Assembly: GCF_042680125.1 (NCBI RefSeq)
Contig: NZ_JBHTNY010000007.1
DNA: 64,000 nucleotides
Source: Robinsoniella peoriensis
GTDB lineage: Bacteria; Bacillota; Clostridia; Lachnospirales; Lachnospiraceae
Strand: one strand, 5' to 3'
Under the pieces are notes generated by a model. That model worked only from the letters and a program-made list of their open reading frames with translations, was not told the DNA's origin and did no database searches. Below are positions 26,891-36,630 of this stretch, one piece after another (within the stretch, counting starts at the first letter, position 1; each line of letters starts with the position of its first letter). The position numbers were made by a program, and so were the translations under genes.

Positions 26891-28087
26891 ATGATTGCAT
26901 TATTCTTATCACCAATTTATCTGTTGGTGAACTTTTATATTCTTCGATGGATATTGAAATGGATGGGGTCATGTACCCATTACTTTAAGAAAAAATGGTT
27001 TCGGGTTGTATTTATTGCAGCTTATATTTTTGTATCTACTTCCCTGTTAACTGCTTTTCTGATTACAAAACCGGTTGTAATTCACCGATTTTTAAAGACG
27101 GTAAGTAATTTTTATCTGGGAACATTTCTATACATCCTGCTTACTGTCGCTATCGTAGATCTGATTCGTATTATACTGCGCCATTTGAAATTTATAGATC
27201 AGGAAAAGCTTCGCTCCCGCAGAACTTTTGTGCTGACCGGCACAGTTTGTGCCGTGGTCATTATCTCTCTGAGTGTCTATGGCACCCTGCATGCACGGCA
27301 TCTATATCATACCAGCTATCAGGTGACCGTAGATAAATCCTGCGGCACTGACCAGTCCCTGAAGATCGCTCTGGTAGCGGACATGCACCTTGGCTATAGT
27401 ATAGGCAGCTGGCATATGAAGCAGATGGCTGATAAAATTAATGCAATGGAACCGGATATTGTTTGTATTGCCGGAGATATCTTCGATAATGAATTTGAGG
27501 CAATTAAAAATCCGGATGAGATTGCCCGGACTCTGCGCAGTATCAAAAGTAAATACGGTGTTTATGCCTGTTGGGGAAATCACGATATTGAAGAACCGAT
27601 TCTTGCCGGATTTACCTTTGGCTCTCAAAAAAAGATTGGTGCAGATACGCAGATGGTAGACTTCTTAAAAGATTCCGGTATTACGCTTCTGACCGATCAG
27701 ACAGTTCTGATCAACAATAATTTTTATCTGACAGGACGAAAGGACTACTCCGTTACCAAAAAGGATAAAGAAACCAGGAAAACCCCTGCTCAGTTAACGG
27801 AATCCTTAGACAAATCAAAACCAATCATTTTCATTGACCATCAGCCAAAAGCCCTTCAGGAAGCTGCGGATGCAGGTGTTGACCTGAATCTCTGCGGCCA
27901 CACCCACGATGGCCAGATGTTCCCCGGTAATCTCACTATTGGTTTATTGTGGGAAAATGCATACGGATATCTGAAGAAGGACAACATGCATAACATCGTC
28001 ACATCCGGCGTCGGGGTCTGGGGACCGAATATGCGCGTGGGTACCAAAAGTGAGGTTGTGGAAATTGATGTTGCATTTACCAAATGA
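26891..28087 (+). CDS. Membrane-anchored metallophosphoesterase
   Basis: A 398-residue protein. Four hydrophobic segments lie in the first 140 residues, followed by a calcineurin-like phosphoesterase domain with ADMHLG, GDIFDNE, WGNHD, IDHQP and GHTHDGQ: the five metal/phosphate motifs in order. It resembles the YkuE/YaeI group. The domain should lie outside the last helix, with an unknown phosphoester or nucleotide-lipid substrate. A bidirectional terminator follows. Confidence 0.88.
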   Translation: MIALFLSPIYLLVNFYILRWILKWMGSCTHYFKKKWFRVVFIAAYIFVSTSLLTAFLITKPVVIHRFLKTVSNFYLGTFLYILLTVAIVDLIRIILRHLKFIDQEKLRSRRTFVLTGTVCAVVIISLSVYGTLHARHLYHTSYQVTVDKSCGTDQSLKIALVADMHLGYSIGSWHMKQMADKINAMEPDIVCIAGDIFDNEFEAIKNPDEIARTLRSIKSKYGVYACWGNHDIEEPILAGFTFGSQKKIGADTQMVDFLKDSGITLLTDQTVLINNNFYLTGRKDYSVTKKDKETRKTPAQLTESLDKSKPIIFIDHQPKALQEAADAGVDLNLCGHTHDGQMFPGNLTIGLLWENAYGYLKKDNMHNIVTSGVGVWGPNMRVGTKSEVVEIDVAFTK

Positions 28088-28107
28088 TTATAATAGTTCC
28101 TTTTCCT

Positions 28108-28146
28108 AAAAAAGAAGCGCCAGTGCAGCCTGACGCTTCTTTTTTC
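28108..28146. terminator. Bidirectional terminator between convergent genes
   Basis: AAAAAAGAAGCG and CGCTTCTTTTTT form a stem with tracts on both sides, between the phosphoesterase and the PrsA-like lipoprotein. Confidence 0.9.
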
Positions 28147-28163
28147 TGTCTGATATATTTTTC

Positions 28164-29390
28164 TTACTCAGCAGCTTCCGTTGTTGCTGCTTCTGTTGTA
28201 ACTGCTTCTGTCGTTGCCGCTTCTGTCGTTGCTGCTTCTGTTGTCGCTGCTTCCGAACCGGCCTCAGTTGTTTTCCCGGATACCGCTTCCGAAGATTTTT
28301 CACTTCCGGCAGCCTCCGTAGTTCCTTCACTTCCGGCTTCCGTCGTATTGCTCTGTGCTTCTGTCTCAGTCTGCTTTACGCTAACCTTATCTGTAAAATT
28401 AATCTTGCCCCAAACCTTATCTTCTACTTTGAATTCAGCCTTTTCTTTCCAGGCTGTGTAAACTTCTTCGTATTTGTCACTCTTTCTCTGGTTGATAATG
28501 GTTTGTTTCTGTGTCTCTGTAGCCTCTTTGTCAAAAGTACTCTTCATCTGCACAACATAATATCCGCTGTCTGTTTCAATTATGCTGTCTGCTGTTTCTC
28601 CGTCTTTTAACTTGTCTGCAGCTGTCTTTACTTCATCCGGTAACGTTCCGTTGTCTGTTCCATAAGAAGCGGTGGAAGCTGTCTTTTCTTCATCTACTTC
28701 TTTTACGGCTGCATCCATTTCTTTTCCGCCCTTTACGGCATCTAATACTTTCTGTGCATTGTCTTTTAACGCTTTTTTCTCATCGTCTGTTAAAGATTTT
28801 GTTGTTCCATCCGCATCTGTGGTATCAGCGGTACTGAATAATACATAGGAAACCGTCTTCTGAGCCGCCTCATCATCGGATACGTTTGTATCTGCTTTTG
28901 CCTCAATTGCTTTTTTCATCTTGTTGTTAATCGTATAAAGTGTTAACACCCTGGAAACCGTCTCCTGGGATGCTGTTAATTCCTCAATCGTTTCTTCTGA
29001 ATTCTCTTCCATAAACTGCTTTGCAGAGCTTTCAATTTTTGCTTTTTCTTCATCGGTAACCGTAATATCATAATCTGCCATATGTTTCTCTAAGATCAGC
29101 ATTTCTTCCAGACTGTCCATCATCTGGGTTTTAAAAGTTGTACCATATGGGGTACCGCTTCCCATGAGATCCGTATTCCACATATCTTCACCAAACATGG
29201 AACCATAAGAACTCTGCATCTGAGCCTGATTATAACGAAGCATAAAATTAGCAATTCCGAAAGGTACCTTTTCCCCGTCCAATGTTGCCACTGTCGCATC
29301 TGCATTTACATTTCCACACCCTGTCAGGGACGCTGCTGCCATACAGATACAGATTCCGGCAGCTACAAGTTTTTTACCTAGCTTATTCAT
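28164..29390 (-). CDS. PrsA/SurA-like foldase lipoprotein with repeat tail
   Basis: A 408-residue lipoprotein: signal peptide with lipobox LTGC (acylated C25), an N-terminal SurA-like helical region, a PPIC-type parvulin domain at about 180-300 (VSYVLFSTADTTDADG ... DSGYYVVQMKS), and a Ser/Thr/Glu/Ala tail ending in five ATTEA-type repeats. PrsA-like proteins fold exported proteins at the outer face of the membrane. The parvulin core is recognisable but divergent, so prolyl isomerase activity is not certain. Confidence 0.85.
   Translation of the reverse strand: MNKLGKKLVAAGICICMAAASLTGCGNVNADATVATLDGEKVPFGIANFMLRYNQAQMQSSYGSMFGEDMWNTDLMGSGTPYGTTFKTQMMDSLEEMLILEKHMADYDITVTDEEKAKIESSAKQFMEENSEETIEELTASQETVSRVLTLYTINNKMKKAIEAKADTNVSDDEAAQKTVSYVLFSTADTTDADGTTKSLTDDEKKALKDNAQKVLDAVKGGKEMDAAVKEVDEEKTASTASYGTDNGTLPDEVKTAADKLKDGETADSIIETDSGYYVVQMKSTFDKEATETQKQTIINQRKSDKYEEVYTAWKEKAEFKVEDKVWGKINFTDKVSVKQTETEAQSNTTEAGSEGTTEAAGSEKSSEAVSGKTTEAGSEAATTEAATTEAATTEAVTTEAATTEAAE
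28173..28247 (-). repeat. Five 15-bp repeats encoding ATTEA-type units
   Basis: The end of the PrsA-like gene encodes five consecutive [A/V]TTEA units. The tail is acidic, low complexity, and could change length by slippage. Confidence 0.85.
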
Positions 29391-29521
29391 AAATAAGTTT
29401 CCTCCTAGAAAGTCTCAATTCCTTATATTATAGCCTGTTTTCAAAATCACCGCAATCCTTTTTGTTCATTTTTCATCTAAAGTTCACTTTTTACCCCATC
29501 ATTTTCGTAAATTTTCGCTCT

Positions 29522-32500
29522 TTACTTTCTTAACATCAGAATATCATTCAATATATCCCTTACCACCATAAGAATATCATCGTTATCTTTCAGGCTTTTT
29601 CTTGGCTTACTGTAAATAAAATACGGGTTGGCTTCAATGGTGAACTTTACTTTTCCATTATAGCGCTTCAGCATTTCCTCAATCTTCACCGGATCTACGG
29701 AAGCCCGCTCAAACATGGTGAACTTAATAAAGTCACCCTTTTGTGATATTTCCACCACAAAACCTTTATGAGCCAAAGCTTTCAAGTTAGCGATCATCAG
29801 AAGGTTCTGGACTGATTTTGGCGGTTCTCCAAAACGATCCATCAGTTCTTCTAACATATCATCGTATTCTTCTTCACTTTCAATTCCGGCAATCCTCTTA
29901 TAGATGTCCAGTTTCTGGAATTCACTGCGGATATAGCGTTCCGGTATAAATGCATCAATATCCAGATCAATTGTTGTCTCATAGGATTCTTCAATTGTCT
30001 TTTCGCCTTTTAATTCACGTACCGATTCCCCAAGCATTTTGCAGTAAAGATCATAACCAATCGCTTCCATATGTCCATGCTGTTCTGCTCCCAGCAGATT
30101 TCCTGCTCCGCGGATTTCCAGATCCCGCATGGCTATTTTAAAACCGGAACCTAGTTCCGTGAATTCCTTGATTGCGTGAAGCCGCTTTTCCGCTACTTCT
30201 TTAAGCATCTTATTGCGTTTATACATCAAAAATGCATATGCTGTACGGTTCGACCGCCCCACACGTCCTCTCAGCTGATAGAGCTGAGAAAGTCCCAGGG
30301 TATCGGCATCATGAATAATCATGGTATTAACATTGGAGATGTCCAATCCTGTTTCAATGATCGTCGTTGACACCAGCACGTCAATTTCGCCGTTAATGAA
30401 ATCAAACATAATTCGTTCCAGTTCCCGCTCCTTCATCTGCCCATGGGCAAATGCTACATTTGCCTCCGGCACCAGTTTTGCTATGGTATTGGTCATTTCT
30501 ACAATGGTATTTACCCTGTTATAGACATAATATACCTGTCCGCCTCTAGAAAGTTCCCTGTTGATTGCCTCTCGGACCATTTCATCATTGTACTCCATCA
30601 CATAAGTCTGTATCGGCATACGCTCCATAGGTGCTTCTTCTAATACACTCATGTCCCGGATACCGATTAAACTCATGTGCAGCGTCCTTGGAATCGGTGT
30701 AGCTGTCAGAGTCAGAACATCTATATTATCTTTTAATTTCTTTATCTTCTCTTTATGGGTTACCCCAAAACGCTGCTCTTCATCAATAATCAGAAGCCCC
30801 AGATCTTTAAATTCCACATCCTTAGACAAGACTCTGTGGGTTCCTATTATGATATCTACCATTCCTTTTTTCAGGTCTGTTATCGTCCTTTTCTGTTCAG
30901 CCGAGGTACGGAACCGGCAAAGCAGATCCACACGTACCGGAAATTCCTTCATTCTCTGAACAAATGTATTATAATGCTGCTGCGCCAGAATTGTGGTAGG
31001 CACCAGATATACCACCTGTTTACCTTCCTGCGCCGCTTTAAATGCCGCCCGGATGGCAATTTCCGTTTTACCGTATCCCACATCTCCGCAGACAAGGCGA
31101 TCCATGATCTTAGTGCTCTCCATATCCTTTTTAGCTGCTTCTATTGCAAGCAGCTGATCTTCCGTCTCCTCAAAAGGAAACATCTCTTCAAATTCTTTCT
31201 GCCAAACCGTATCCGGACCGTAGATAAAACCCTCTCTCGCCTGTCGTACCGCATATAGTTCCACCAGGTCCTTTGCAATATCCTTTACTGCACTGCGTAC
31301 CCTGGTCTTCGTCTTATTCCATTCCTGGGTACCAAGTTTATTCAGTTTTGGCTTCTTTGCATCGGAATCCGCATATTTCTGGATTACATCCAGCTGGGTT
31401 GCCAGTATATAAAGATTGCTGCCACCGCTGTATTCAATCTTCATATAATCCTTTGTGACCCGGTCTACCTCTACTTTTTCGATTCCCTTGTAGATACCAA
31501 GTCCATGATTTTCATGAACTACATAGTCTCCTACGCTCAGTTCATTAAAACTTTCTATCTTCTGGCCTTCAAAGCTCTTGCGTTTTTTCTTCTTTTTCTT
31601 CTCTTTTCCAAAAATGTCACTTTCGGAAATAATGACAAACTTAATCAGCGGATATTCATAACCTCTGTGGGTATATCCATGGGTTACCAGAATTTCTCCC
31701 GGCTTCACTTTCCTGTTCAGATCTTCCGTATAGAAACTGTTCAGGTCATATTCCCTGAGATCTTCTGAAAGGCGCTTTGCCCTGGTTCTGGAACCGGACA
31801 GAAGTACTACCTGATAACCGTCTTTTTTAAATCTTCGAAGATCCTGCACCAGAAGTTCAAAGCTGTTATTATAGGGATTTACGGATTTCACATTCATGTG
31901 ATGCATATTTGTGATCTTCCAGTCCCCTTTTGCCGTTTCCAGCGTACAAAGTGCCAGGCAATTGCGGTTATTCAGCCTGCCTATAATTTCATTATAGCTG
32001 TACAGCACTTCCGTCTGCCCGGGCAGTATATATCCCTTTGCCAGACGGTTCATCATGCTTTCCCGGAATTCTTCCTCTACTGCGTAACCTTCCTCTTCCA
32101 GATGATTCGGCTCATCCAGGAAGAAAATCGTATCCTTTGGATCAAAATACTCCAGGAAAGACACATCCCTGTCATAAAAGTAATGGATATAGCTGTCCAG
32201 TCCGGTGATGCCCCGGAAATCCGTCAGCCTCTCCTTAATTTCTTCTGTCAGTTCCTGGATTCTGTGTGCTTCTTCTGTCTTCATCTGCTTACGCAGTGTC
32301 TGATAGAGTTTCTTAGACTCCTCTTCGATCTTTTTCAGCCCCTGCTCCAGATGCTTCTTGTCTACAATTACTTCATTCGCCGGATAAACTTTGATTTCTT
32401 CCAGGTTTTCAATGGATCTCTGGCTTTCCACATCAAAACTCCGGATCGAATCTATCTCATCTCCCCAAAGCTCAATACGGATCGGATTCTCTTCTGTCAG

Positions 32501-33046
32501 GGGATAAATATCCAGGATTCCGCCGCGGACTGCAAACTGTCCAAAGCCTTCCACCTGGCTGCTTTTCTCATAACCCATTCCGATCAGTTCTTCAGACAGC
32601 TGATCCAGTTTTAGACTACTGTCATTTTTCAGACAGAGCACATGCTCTGCAAAGTACTGAAGCGGCAGCAAATGATCCATACATCCGGCGAGGGTTGTAA
32701 TTACCGTAACCTGTTCATTTTCTAACAGCGCCTTCATGACTGCTATTCTCTGCTGCCCGATGAGATTACTGTGAATATCCGCATTATAAAAAATTAAATC
32801 CTTTGACGGATACAGCATGACATTTGGATCAAAAAATTTGTAATCTTCATAAATTTCTTTTGCTTTTAAATCACTGTAAGTAAGGATGATTTTCCTTTGG
32901 AAACCATCCCCTGCACTATACATAAAATGTGATTTTTGCGAATCAATACAACCAGATACCTGAAGTACTCCCTGATGATACATTAGCTCCCGCCTGATAT
33001 CCTCAAACTCGCTTAAATTTTTTAGTGGACTTGTAAAAGTCTTCAT
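29522..33046 (-). CDS. mfd: Transcription-repair coupling factor
   Basis: A 1174-residue ATPase that dislodges stalled RNA polymerase and recruits UvrA. The order is UvrB-like domains (1-about 330), the RNA-polymerase interacting domain (about 500-570, starting GDYVVHENHGLGIYKG), then a RecG-like translocase with Walker A CGDVGYGKTE, DEEQ, TATPIPRT and QLRGRVGRSNR, and a C-terminal TRCF domain. The ATG at 33046 starts one base after the pth stop; an upstream ATG within pth is rejected. Confidence 0.97.
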   Translation of the reverse strand: MKTFTSPLKNLSEFEDIRRELMYHQGVLQVSGCIDSQKSHFMYSAGDGFQRKIILTYSDLKAKEIYEDYKFFDPNVMLYPSKDLIFYNADIHSNLIGQQRIAVMKALLENEQVTVITTLAGCMDHLLPLQYFAEHVLCLKNDSSLKLDQLSEELIGMGYEKSSQVEGFGQFAVRGGILDIYPLTEENPIRIELWGDEIDSIRSFDVESQRSIENLEEIKVYPANEVIVDKKHLEQGLKKIEEESKKLYQTLRKQMKTEEAHRIQELTEEIKERLTDFRGITGLDSYIHYFYDRDVSFLEYFDPKDTIFFLDEPNHLEEEGYAVEEEFRESMMNRLAKGYILPGQTEVLYSYNEIIGRLNNRNCLALCTLETAKGDWKITNMHHMNVKSVNPYNNSFELLVQDLRRFKKDGYQVVLLSGSRTRAKRLSEDLREYDLNSFYTEDLNRKVKPGEILVTHGYTHRGYEYPLIKFVIISESDIFGKEKKKKKKRKSFEGQKIESFNELSVGDYVVHENHGLGIYKGIEKVEVDRVTKDYMKIEYSGGSNLYILATQLDVIQKYADSDAKKPKLNKLGTQEWNKTKTRVRSAVKDIAKDLVELYAVRQAREGFIYGPDTVWQKEFEEMFPFEETEDQLLAIEAAKKDMESTKIMDRLVCGDVGYGKTEIAIRAAFKAAQEGKQVVYLVPTTILAQQHYNTFVQRMKEFPVRVDLLCRFRTSAEQKRTITDLKKGMVDIIIGTHRVLSKDVEFKDLGLLIIDEEQRFGVTHKEKIKKLKDNIDVLTLTATPIPRTLHMSLIGIRDMSVLEEAPMERMPIQTYVMEYNDEMVREAINRELSRGGQVYYVYNRVNTIVEMTNTIAKLVPEANVAFAHGQMKERELERIMFDFINGEIDVLVSTTIIETGLDISNVNTMIIHDADTLGLSQLYQLRGRVGRSNRTAYAFLMYKRNKMLKEVAEKRLHAIKEFTELGSGFKIAMRDLEIRGAGNLLGAEQHGHMEAIGYDLYCKMLGESVRELKGEKTIEESYETTIDLDIDAFIPERYIRSEFQKLDIYKRIAGIESEEEYDDMLEELMDRFGEPPKSVQNLLMIANLKALAHKGFVVEISQKGDFIKFTMFERASVDPVKIEEMLKRYNGKVKFTIEANPYFIYSKPRKSLKDNDDILMVVRDILNDILMLRK

Positions 33047-33047
33047 C

Positions 33048-33617
33048 TCACACCTTCTTATTATATTCATTCATGGCCGAAGCCATATCTCCTGTCATTA
33101 TTTTGACCGCTGCATCTCCTGCTCTTTCCAGCAGCTCGTCGATCAGCTTACGCTCTTCCCGCGGAAAATGTCCCAACACATAATCCGCCAGATCATATCC
33201 TTCCGGTTTTTCTCCCACACCAATTTTGATTCTGGGAAAATCCTGGCTTCCCAGATGGGCAATGATATTTTTAATACCATTGTGCCCTCCGGCACTTCCC
33301 TTTGCACGAAGCCTCAGCTGACCCGGCTCCAGACTGATATCATCGTAAATCACGATCAGATTCGTTTCAAAATCTACTTTGTAAAAGTCTATGACCTCAC
33401 GGACACTTTCACCACTCAGATTCATAAAAGTCTGCGGTTTTACCAGAATTACTTTCTGTCCGTCTATCACTCCGCTGCCGCACAATGCTTTAAATTTCTT
33501 CGTATCTACATTGATACGGTACTTGTCTGCTAATTTATCTATTGTATCAAAACCTACATTATGCCGCGTATGCGCATATTGTCGTCCCGGATTTCCCAGT
33601 CCTGCAATTACAAACAT
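33048..33617 (-). CDS. pth: Peptidyl-tRNA hydrolase
   Basis: A 189-residue enzyme that frees tRNA from prematurely released peptidyl-tRNA. Visible hallmarks are GLGNPGRQYAHTRHNVGF with N10 and catalytic H19, PQTFMNLSG, and IYDDISLEPG with the conserved aspartate. Followed with a one-base gap by mfd, an arrangement common in Firmicutes. Confidence 0.97.
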   Translation of the reverse strand: MFVIAGLGNPGRQYAHTRHNVGFDTIDKLADKYRINVDTKKFKALCGSGVIDGQKVILVKPQTFMNLSGESVREVIDFYKVDFETNLIVIYDDISLEPGQLRLRAKGSAGGHNGIKNIIAHLGSQDFPRIKIGVGEKPEGYDLADYVLGHFPREERKLIDELLERAGDAAVKIMTGDMASAMNEYNKKV

Positions 33618-33759
33618 ATCTTCCTCCTCTGCCGAATTAACTACGGCTTAAAGGTGCACTAAAAGTGTCCTTCTTTCACATTTCTCTTCCTTATTTTACA
33701 GGAAGAATTGCAAAATGTCTATCTTCAAAGTGTATTTCTGTAATTCTGTATAAGTCTAT

Positions 33760-33775
33760 TTGCACATATGTGCAA
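33760..33775. promoter_or_regulatory. 16-bp perfect palindrome upstream of the pentose epimerase operon
   Basis: TTGCACATATGTGCAA is a perfect dyad ending 14 bases before the putative -35 box at 33790. A likely operator for the SorC-type regulator encoded after the operon, though this is inference from position. Confidence 0.6.
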
Positions 33776-33789
33776 TAACCGAGAATTTG

Positions 33790-33818
33790 TTGAACATATT
33801 CTCACCTTATGATATGCT
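33790..33818 (+). promoter_or_regulatory. Putative sigma-A promoter of the epimerase operon
   Basis: TTGAAC (33790-33795), 17-base spacer, TATGCT (33813-33818). It lies between the palindrome and a leader hairpin. Confidence 0.6.
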
Positions 33819-33836
33819 GATTTTAATAAGAACATA

Positions 33837-33869
33837 GAGCGTGTCTGAAAATTGCTTTCTGACACACTC
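33837..33869 (+). other. Leader stem-loop before the 3-epimerase gene
   Basis: GAGCGTGTCTGAAA and TTTCTGACACACTC pair at 12 of 14 positions around a five-base loop. No U-tract follows, so it is not a classical terminator; it may stabilise the mRNA 5' end. Confidence 0.55.
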
Positions 33870-33893
33870 TAGTAGAGAAGGAGTGTGGAGTGA

Positions 33894-34769
33894 ATGTATA
33901 ATATCCATAAGATACCCATTGGCATATATGAAAAAGCACTCCCCGGGGACTTTTCCTGGGAGGAGAAAATGAAGGCTGCAAAAGCTGCCGGCTTTGATTA
34001 TATGGAACTTTCCGTTGATGAATCCGAAGAACGCTTAAGCCGCCTCGACTGGAGTGAAGAAGAAATAGAAGCTCTGAAATCTACCATGGAGCAGACCGGG
34101 ATTTCATTTCCCACCATGTGTTTAAGCGGCCACCGGAAATATCCTTTTGGCAGCAAAGACCCTCATATCCGCGCAAAAGCATTTGAAATTATGGAAAAAG
34201 CTATTCTTTTATCCGTAAAATTAGGCATCCGCTGTATCCAGCTGGCAACCTATGATGTGTACTACGAAGAGTCAGACGAAGAAACAAAAGCTCTTTTTCT
34301 GGACGGCATGAAGCAATCCGTAGCCATGGCGGCAAGAGCTGGCGTTATATTGGCTATGGAGATCATGGATACGAAATTCGTAGGCACCATTGTTCGTGCG
34401 ATGCATTATTTAAAAGAAATCCCTTCCCCTTATTTCAAGATTTATCCTGACATGGGGAATCTCAGCAATTTCAGCAGCGATGTGGAAGGCGAATTAGAAC
34501 TTGGATTTGCCGACATTGTAGCCATACATGTAAAAGAAACCAAACCGGGCATCTTTAAATGTGTGAACTTCGGAGAAGGCTGCGTCCGTTTTACAGATAT
34601 ATTCCGGAAGTTAAAGGAATTAGGTTATTCCGGAATGTTCTTAATCGAAATGTGGGCAGATAATTCCATAAACAACAGTTTTGAAGATGCTGTAAAAAAT
34701 ATCAAGGATGCCAGAATTTTTGTAGAAGACAAAATGAAACAGGCAGGGTTACTTACAAACACGCTCTAG
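33894..34769 (+). CDS. ulaE: L-ribulose-5-phosphate 3-epimerase (UlaE/SgbU-like)
   Basis: A 291-residue TIM-barrel of the AP-endonuclease-2 superfamily, interconverting L-xylulose-5-P and L-ribulose-5-P. Seen motifs are IPIGIYEKALPG, FDYMELSVDESEERLSRLDW, CLSGHRKYPFGS, AMEIMDTKF, YPDMGNLSNF, AIHVKETKPG and LIEMWAD, which include the Glu/Asp/His/Glu metal ligands. AAGGAG lies upstream. First gene of a three-gene operon ending with the 4-epimerase. Confidence 0.93.
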   Translation: MYNIHKIPIGIYEKALPGDFSWEEKMKAAKAAGFDYMELSVDESEERLSRLDWSEEEIEALKSTMEQTGISFPTMCLSGHRKYPFGSKDPHIRAKAFEIMEKAILLSVKLGIRCIQLATYDVYYEESDEETKALFLDGMKQSVAMAARAGVILAMEIMDTKFVGTIVRAMHYLKEIPSPYFKIYPDMGNLSNFSSDVEGELELGFADIVAIHVKETKPGIFKCVNFGEGCVRFTDIFRKLKELGYSGMFLIEMWADNSINNSFEDAVKNIKDARIFVEDKMKQAGLLTNTL

Positions 34770-34798
34770 AATATAAAAACCATGGAGGACAGCAACGT

Positions 34799-35875
34799 AT
34801 GTTAAAAGCAGAAAAAAAAGTAATTTCAAATCTTACTAAATGTTATTCGATTGCCCCTTTGACTTATAATGGCAGCCAGCATTTTTTAGTGGCTGCTGAA
34901 AAAACGGACCGCTGCATTTTATTTGATCCGGAAGGTAATGAAGAAGCAACCGTGTGGAACGAGCCGGGCGGTGTAATGTCCATGGTGCAGGTTCCCGGCA
35001 CAAACGGCCAGTTTCTTGCTACCCATAAGTTCTACTCACCAAATGACTCAAAAGAAGCCAAAATCGTAGTTGCCACTCCCACAGAAAACGGGACATGGGA
35101 CATCCGCACCTTGGTCTGTCTTCCCCATGTTCATCGTTTTGATATTATAGAAAGCCATGGCACCTTTTATCTGATTGCATGTACCTTAAAATCCGGCCAC
35201 GAATACAAAGATGACTGGTCCATGCCGGGTAAAGTTTATGCTGCAGAACTCCCCGGTGATTTAAGCCTGTATAACGAGGAACGCCAGCTGCCCATGACCG
35301 TACTGAAAGATGGAATGCTGAAAAATCATGGCTATTATAAAGTGCCTATGGACGATATCCAAACCTGTGTTATCTCATGCGAACAGGGTGTATTTCAATT
35401 TTACCCCCCTGCAAATCCGGGAGAAGATTGGAGGATATTAAGTCTTCTGGACACGCCTGCAAGTGATGCGGTATTAATTGATCTGGATTCTGACGGCAGC
35501 AAAGAATTAGTGGTACTCTCTCCATTTCACGGTGACACCATAAGTATCTATAAAAAGATAGATGATGTCTTTACACCGGTGTACGAATATCCAGTCAAAT
35601 CCCCATTTACACATGCAATCTGGGGAGGCATGCTGGCATGCGGTCCTGCTGCAATCATTGGTCATCGCCAGGGTGAACGTAATTTAATTGCATTTACTTA
35701 TCATAAAGAAGACGGCTGTTATCATGCTGATATTTTGGACAGGGACTGCGGCCCTGCAAATGTTATGCACTTTACACATAACAATCAGGATATTCTCATA
35801 TCCACTAACCGGGAAATCGATGAAGTAGCACGTTATACCATCACGAATATACAGGCTCCAGAGTGTAATTTATAA
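34799..35875 (+). CDS. Unrecognised propeller-like protein between two pentose-phosphate epimerases
   Basis: A 358-residue protein with no signal peptide or membrane helix, so probably cytoplasmic. It is rich in short beta strands. One stretch, LIDLDSDGSKELVVLSPF (about 227-244), is an FG-GAP/VCBS-like calcium-loop blade, and several FLVAAEKTDRCILFDPEG-like strands suggest a beta-propeller. No catalytic motif is recognised. It lies 29 bases after ulaE and 28 bases before the 4-epimerase and so is part of the same transcript. It could be a lactonase, mutarotase or sugar-acid sensor; none of these is supported by a motif. Confidence 0.75.
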   Translation: MLKAEKKVISNLTKCYSIAPLTYNGSQHFLVAAEKTDRCILFDPEGNEEATVWNEPGGVMSMVQVPGTNGQFLATHKFYSPNDSKEAKIVVATPTENGTWDIRTLVCLPHVHRFDIIESHGTFYLIACTLKSGHEYKDDWSMPGKVYAAELPGDLSLYNEERQLPMTVLKDGMLKNHGYYKVPMDDIQTCVISCEQGVFQFYPPANPGEDWRILSLLDTPASDAVLIDLDSDGSKELVVLSPFHGDTISIYKKIDDVFTPVYEYPVKSPFTHAIWGGMLACGPAAIIGHRQGERNLIAFTYHKEDGCYHADILDRDCGPANVMHFTHNNQDILISTNREIDEVARYTITNIQAPECNL

Positions 35876-35903
35876 TACCAGCCTGGTTATAAAGGAGAGA
35901 AAA

Positions 35904-36593
35904 ATGTTAGAAGAATTAAAGCAAAAAGTATACGAAGCAAATATGGCTCTGCCAAAATACAATCTTGTTACCTTCACCTGGGGCAATGTAAGCGCCATCG
36001 ACCGGGAAAAAGGGTTGTTTGTAATTAAACCCAGCGGTGTGGATTATGATAAACTGGTTCCTTCGGACATGGTGGTTATGGATCTGAACGGAAATAAAAT
36101 AGAGGGTGGCTATAATCCTTCCTCAGATACGCCTACACATATGGAATTGTACAAAGCTTATCCCGAAATCGGCGGTATTGTACATACCCATTCTCCTTGG
36201 GCAACCTCCTGGGCTCAGGCCGGAAGAGGCATTCCCTGCTACGGAACCACCCACGCGGATTATTTCTACGGAGAAATCCCCTGTGCCAGAAGTCTGACAC
36301 CGGAAGAAATTAATTCTGCTTATGAAAAGAACACCGGATTAGTTATCATAGAAACCGTTTCTGCCAAAAACGTAATGTCCGTTCCAGGTATTCTCTGTAA
36401 CAACCACGGGCCCTTCACCTGGGGAACAGACCCAGCTAATGCGGTGCACAATGCAGTGGTATTGGAAGAAATAGCGAAAATGTCTTACCGTACCGAAACT
36501 TTAAACCCAGCCATAAAACCGGCACCTCAGGTACTTCAGGATAAACATTATCTGCGGAAACATGGGGCGGGTGCATATTACGGACAAAAATAA
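35904..36593 (+). CDS. L-ribulose-5-phosphate 4-epimerase (UlaF/AraD-like)
   Basis: A 229-residue class II aldolase-fold zinc enzyme converting L-ribulose-5-P to D-xylulose-5-P. Motifs are TWGNVSAID, KPSGVDYD, HTHSPWATSWAQ with two zinc histidines, GTTHADYF, and NNHGPFTWG. With the 3-epimerase it drains L-xylulose-5-P into the pentose phosphate pathway. The length and motif set fit AraD, SgbE and UlaF equally; context favours UlaF. AAAGGAG precedes the ATG and a terminator follows. Confidence 0.93.
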   Translation: MLEELKQKVYEANMALPKYNLVTFTWGNVSAIDREKGLFVIKPSGVDYDKLVPSDMVVMDLNGNKIEGGYNPSSDTPTHMELYKAYPEIGGIVHTHSPWATSWAQAGRGIPCYGTTHADYFYGEIPCARSLTPEEINSAYEKNTGLVIIETVSAKNVMSVPGILCNNHGPFTWGTDPANAVHNAVVLEEIAKMSYRTETLNPAIKPAPQVLQDKHYLRKHGAGAYYGQK

Positions 36594-36604
36594 GGGACAT
36601 TGAA

Positions 36605-36630
36605 GGGAGAGCTTGTGGCTCTCCCTTTTT
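36605..36630 (+). terminator. Rho-independent terminator of the epimerase operon
   Basis: GGGAGAGC, five-base loop, GCTCTCCC, then TTTTT, twelve bases after the 4-epimerase stop. Confidence 0.95.
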
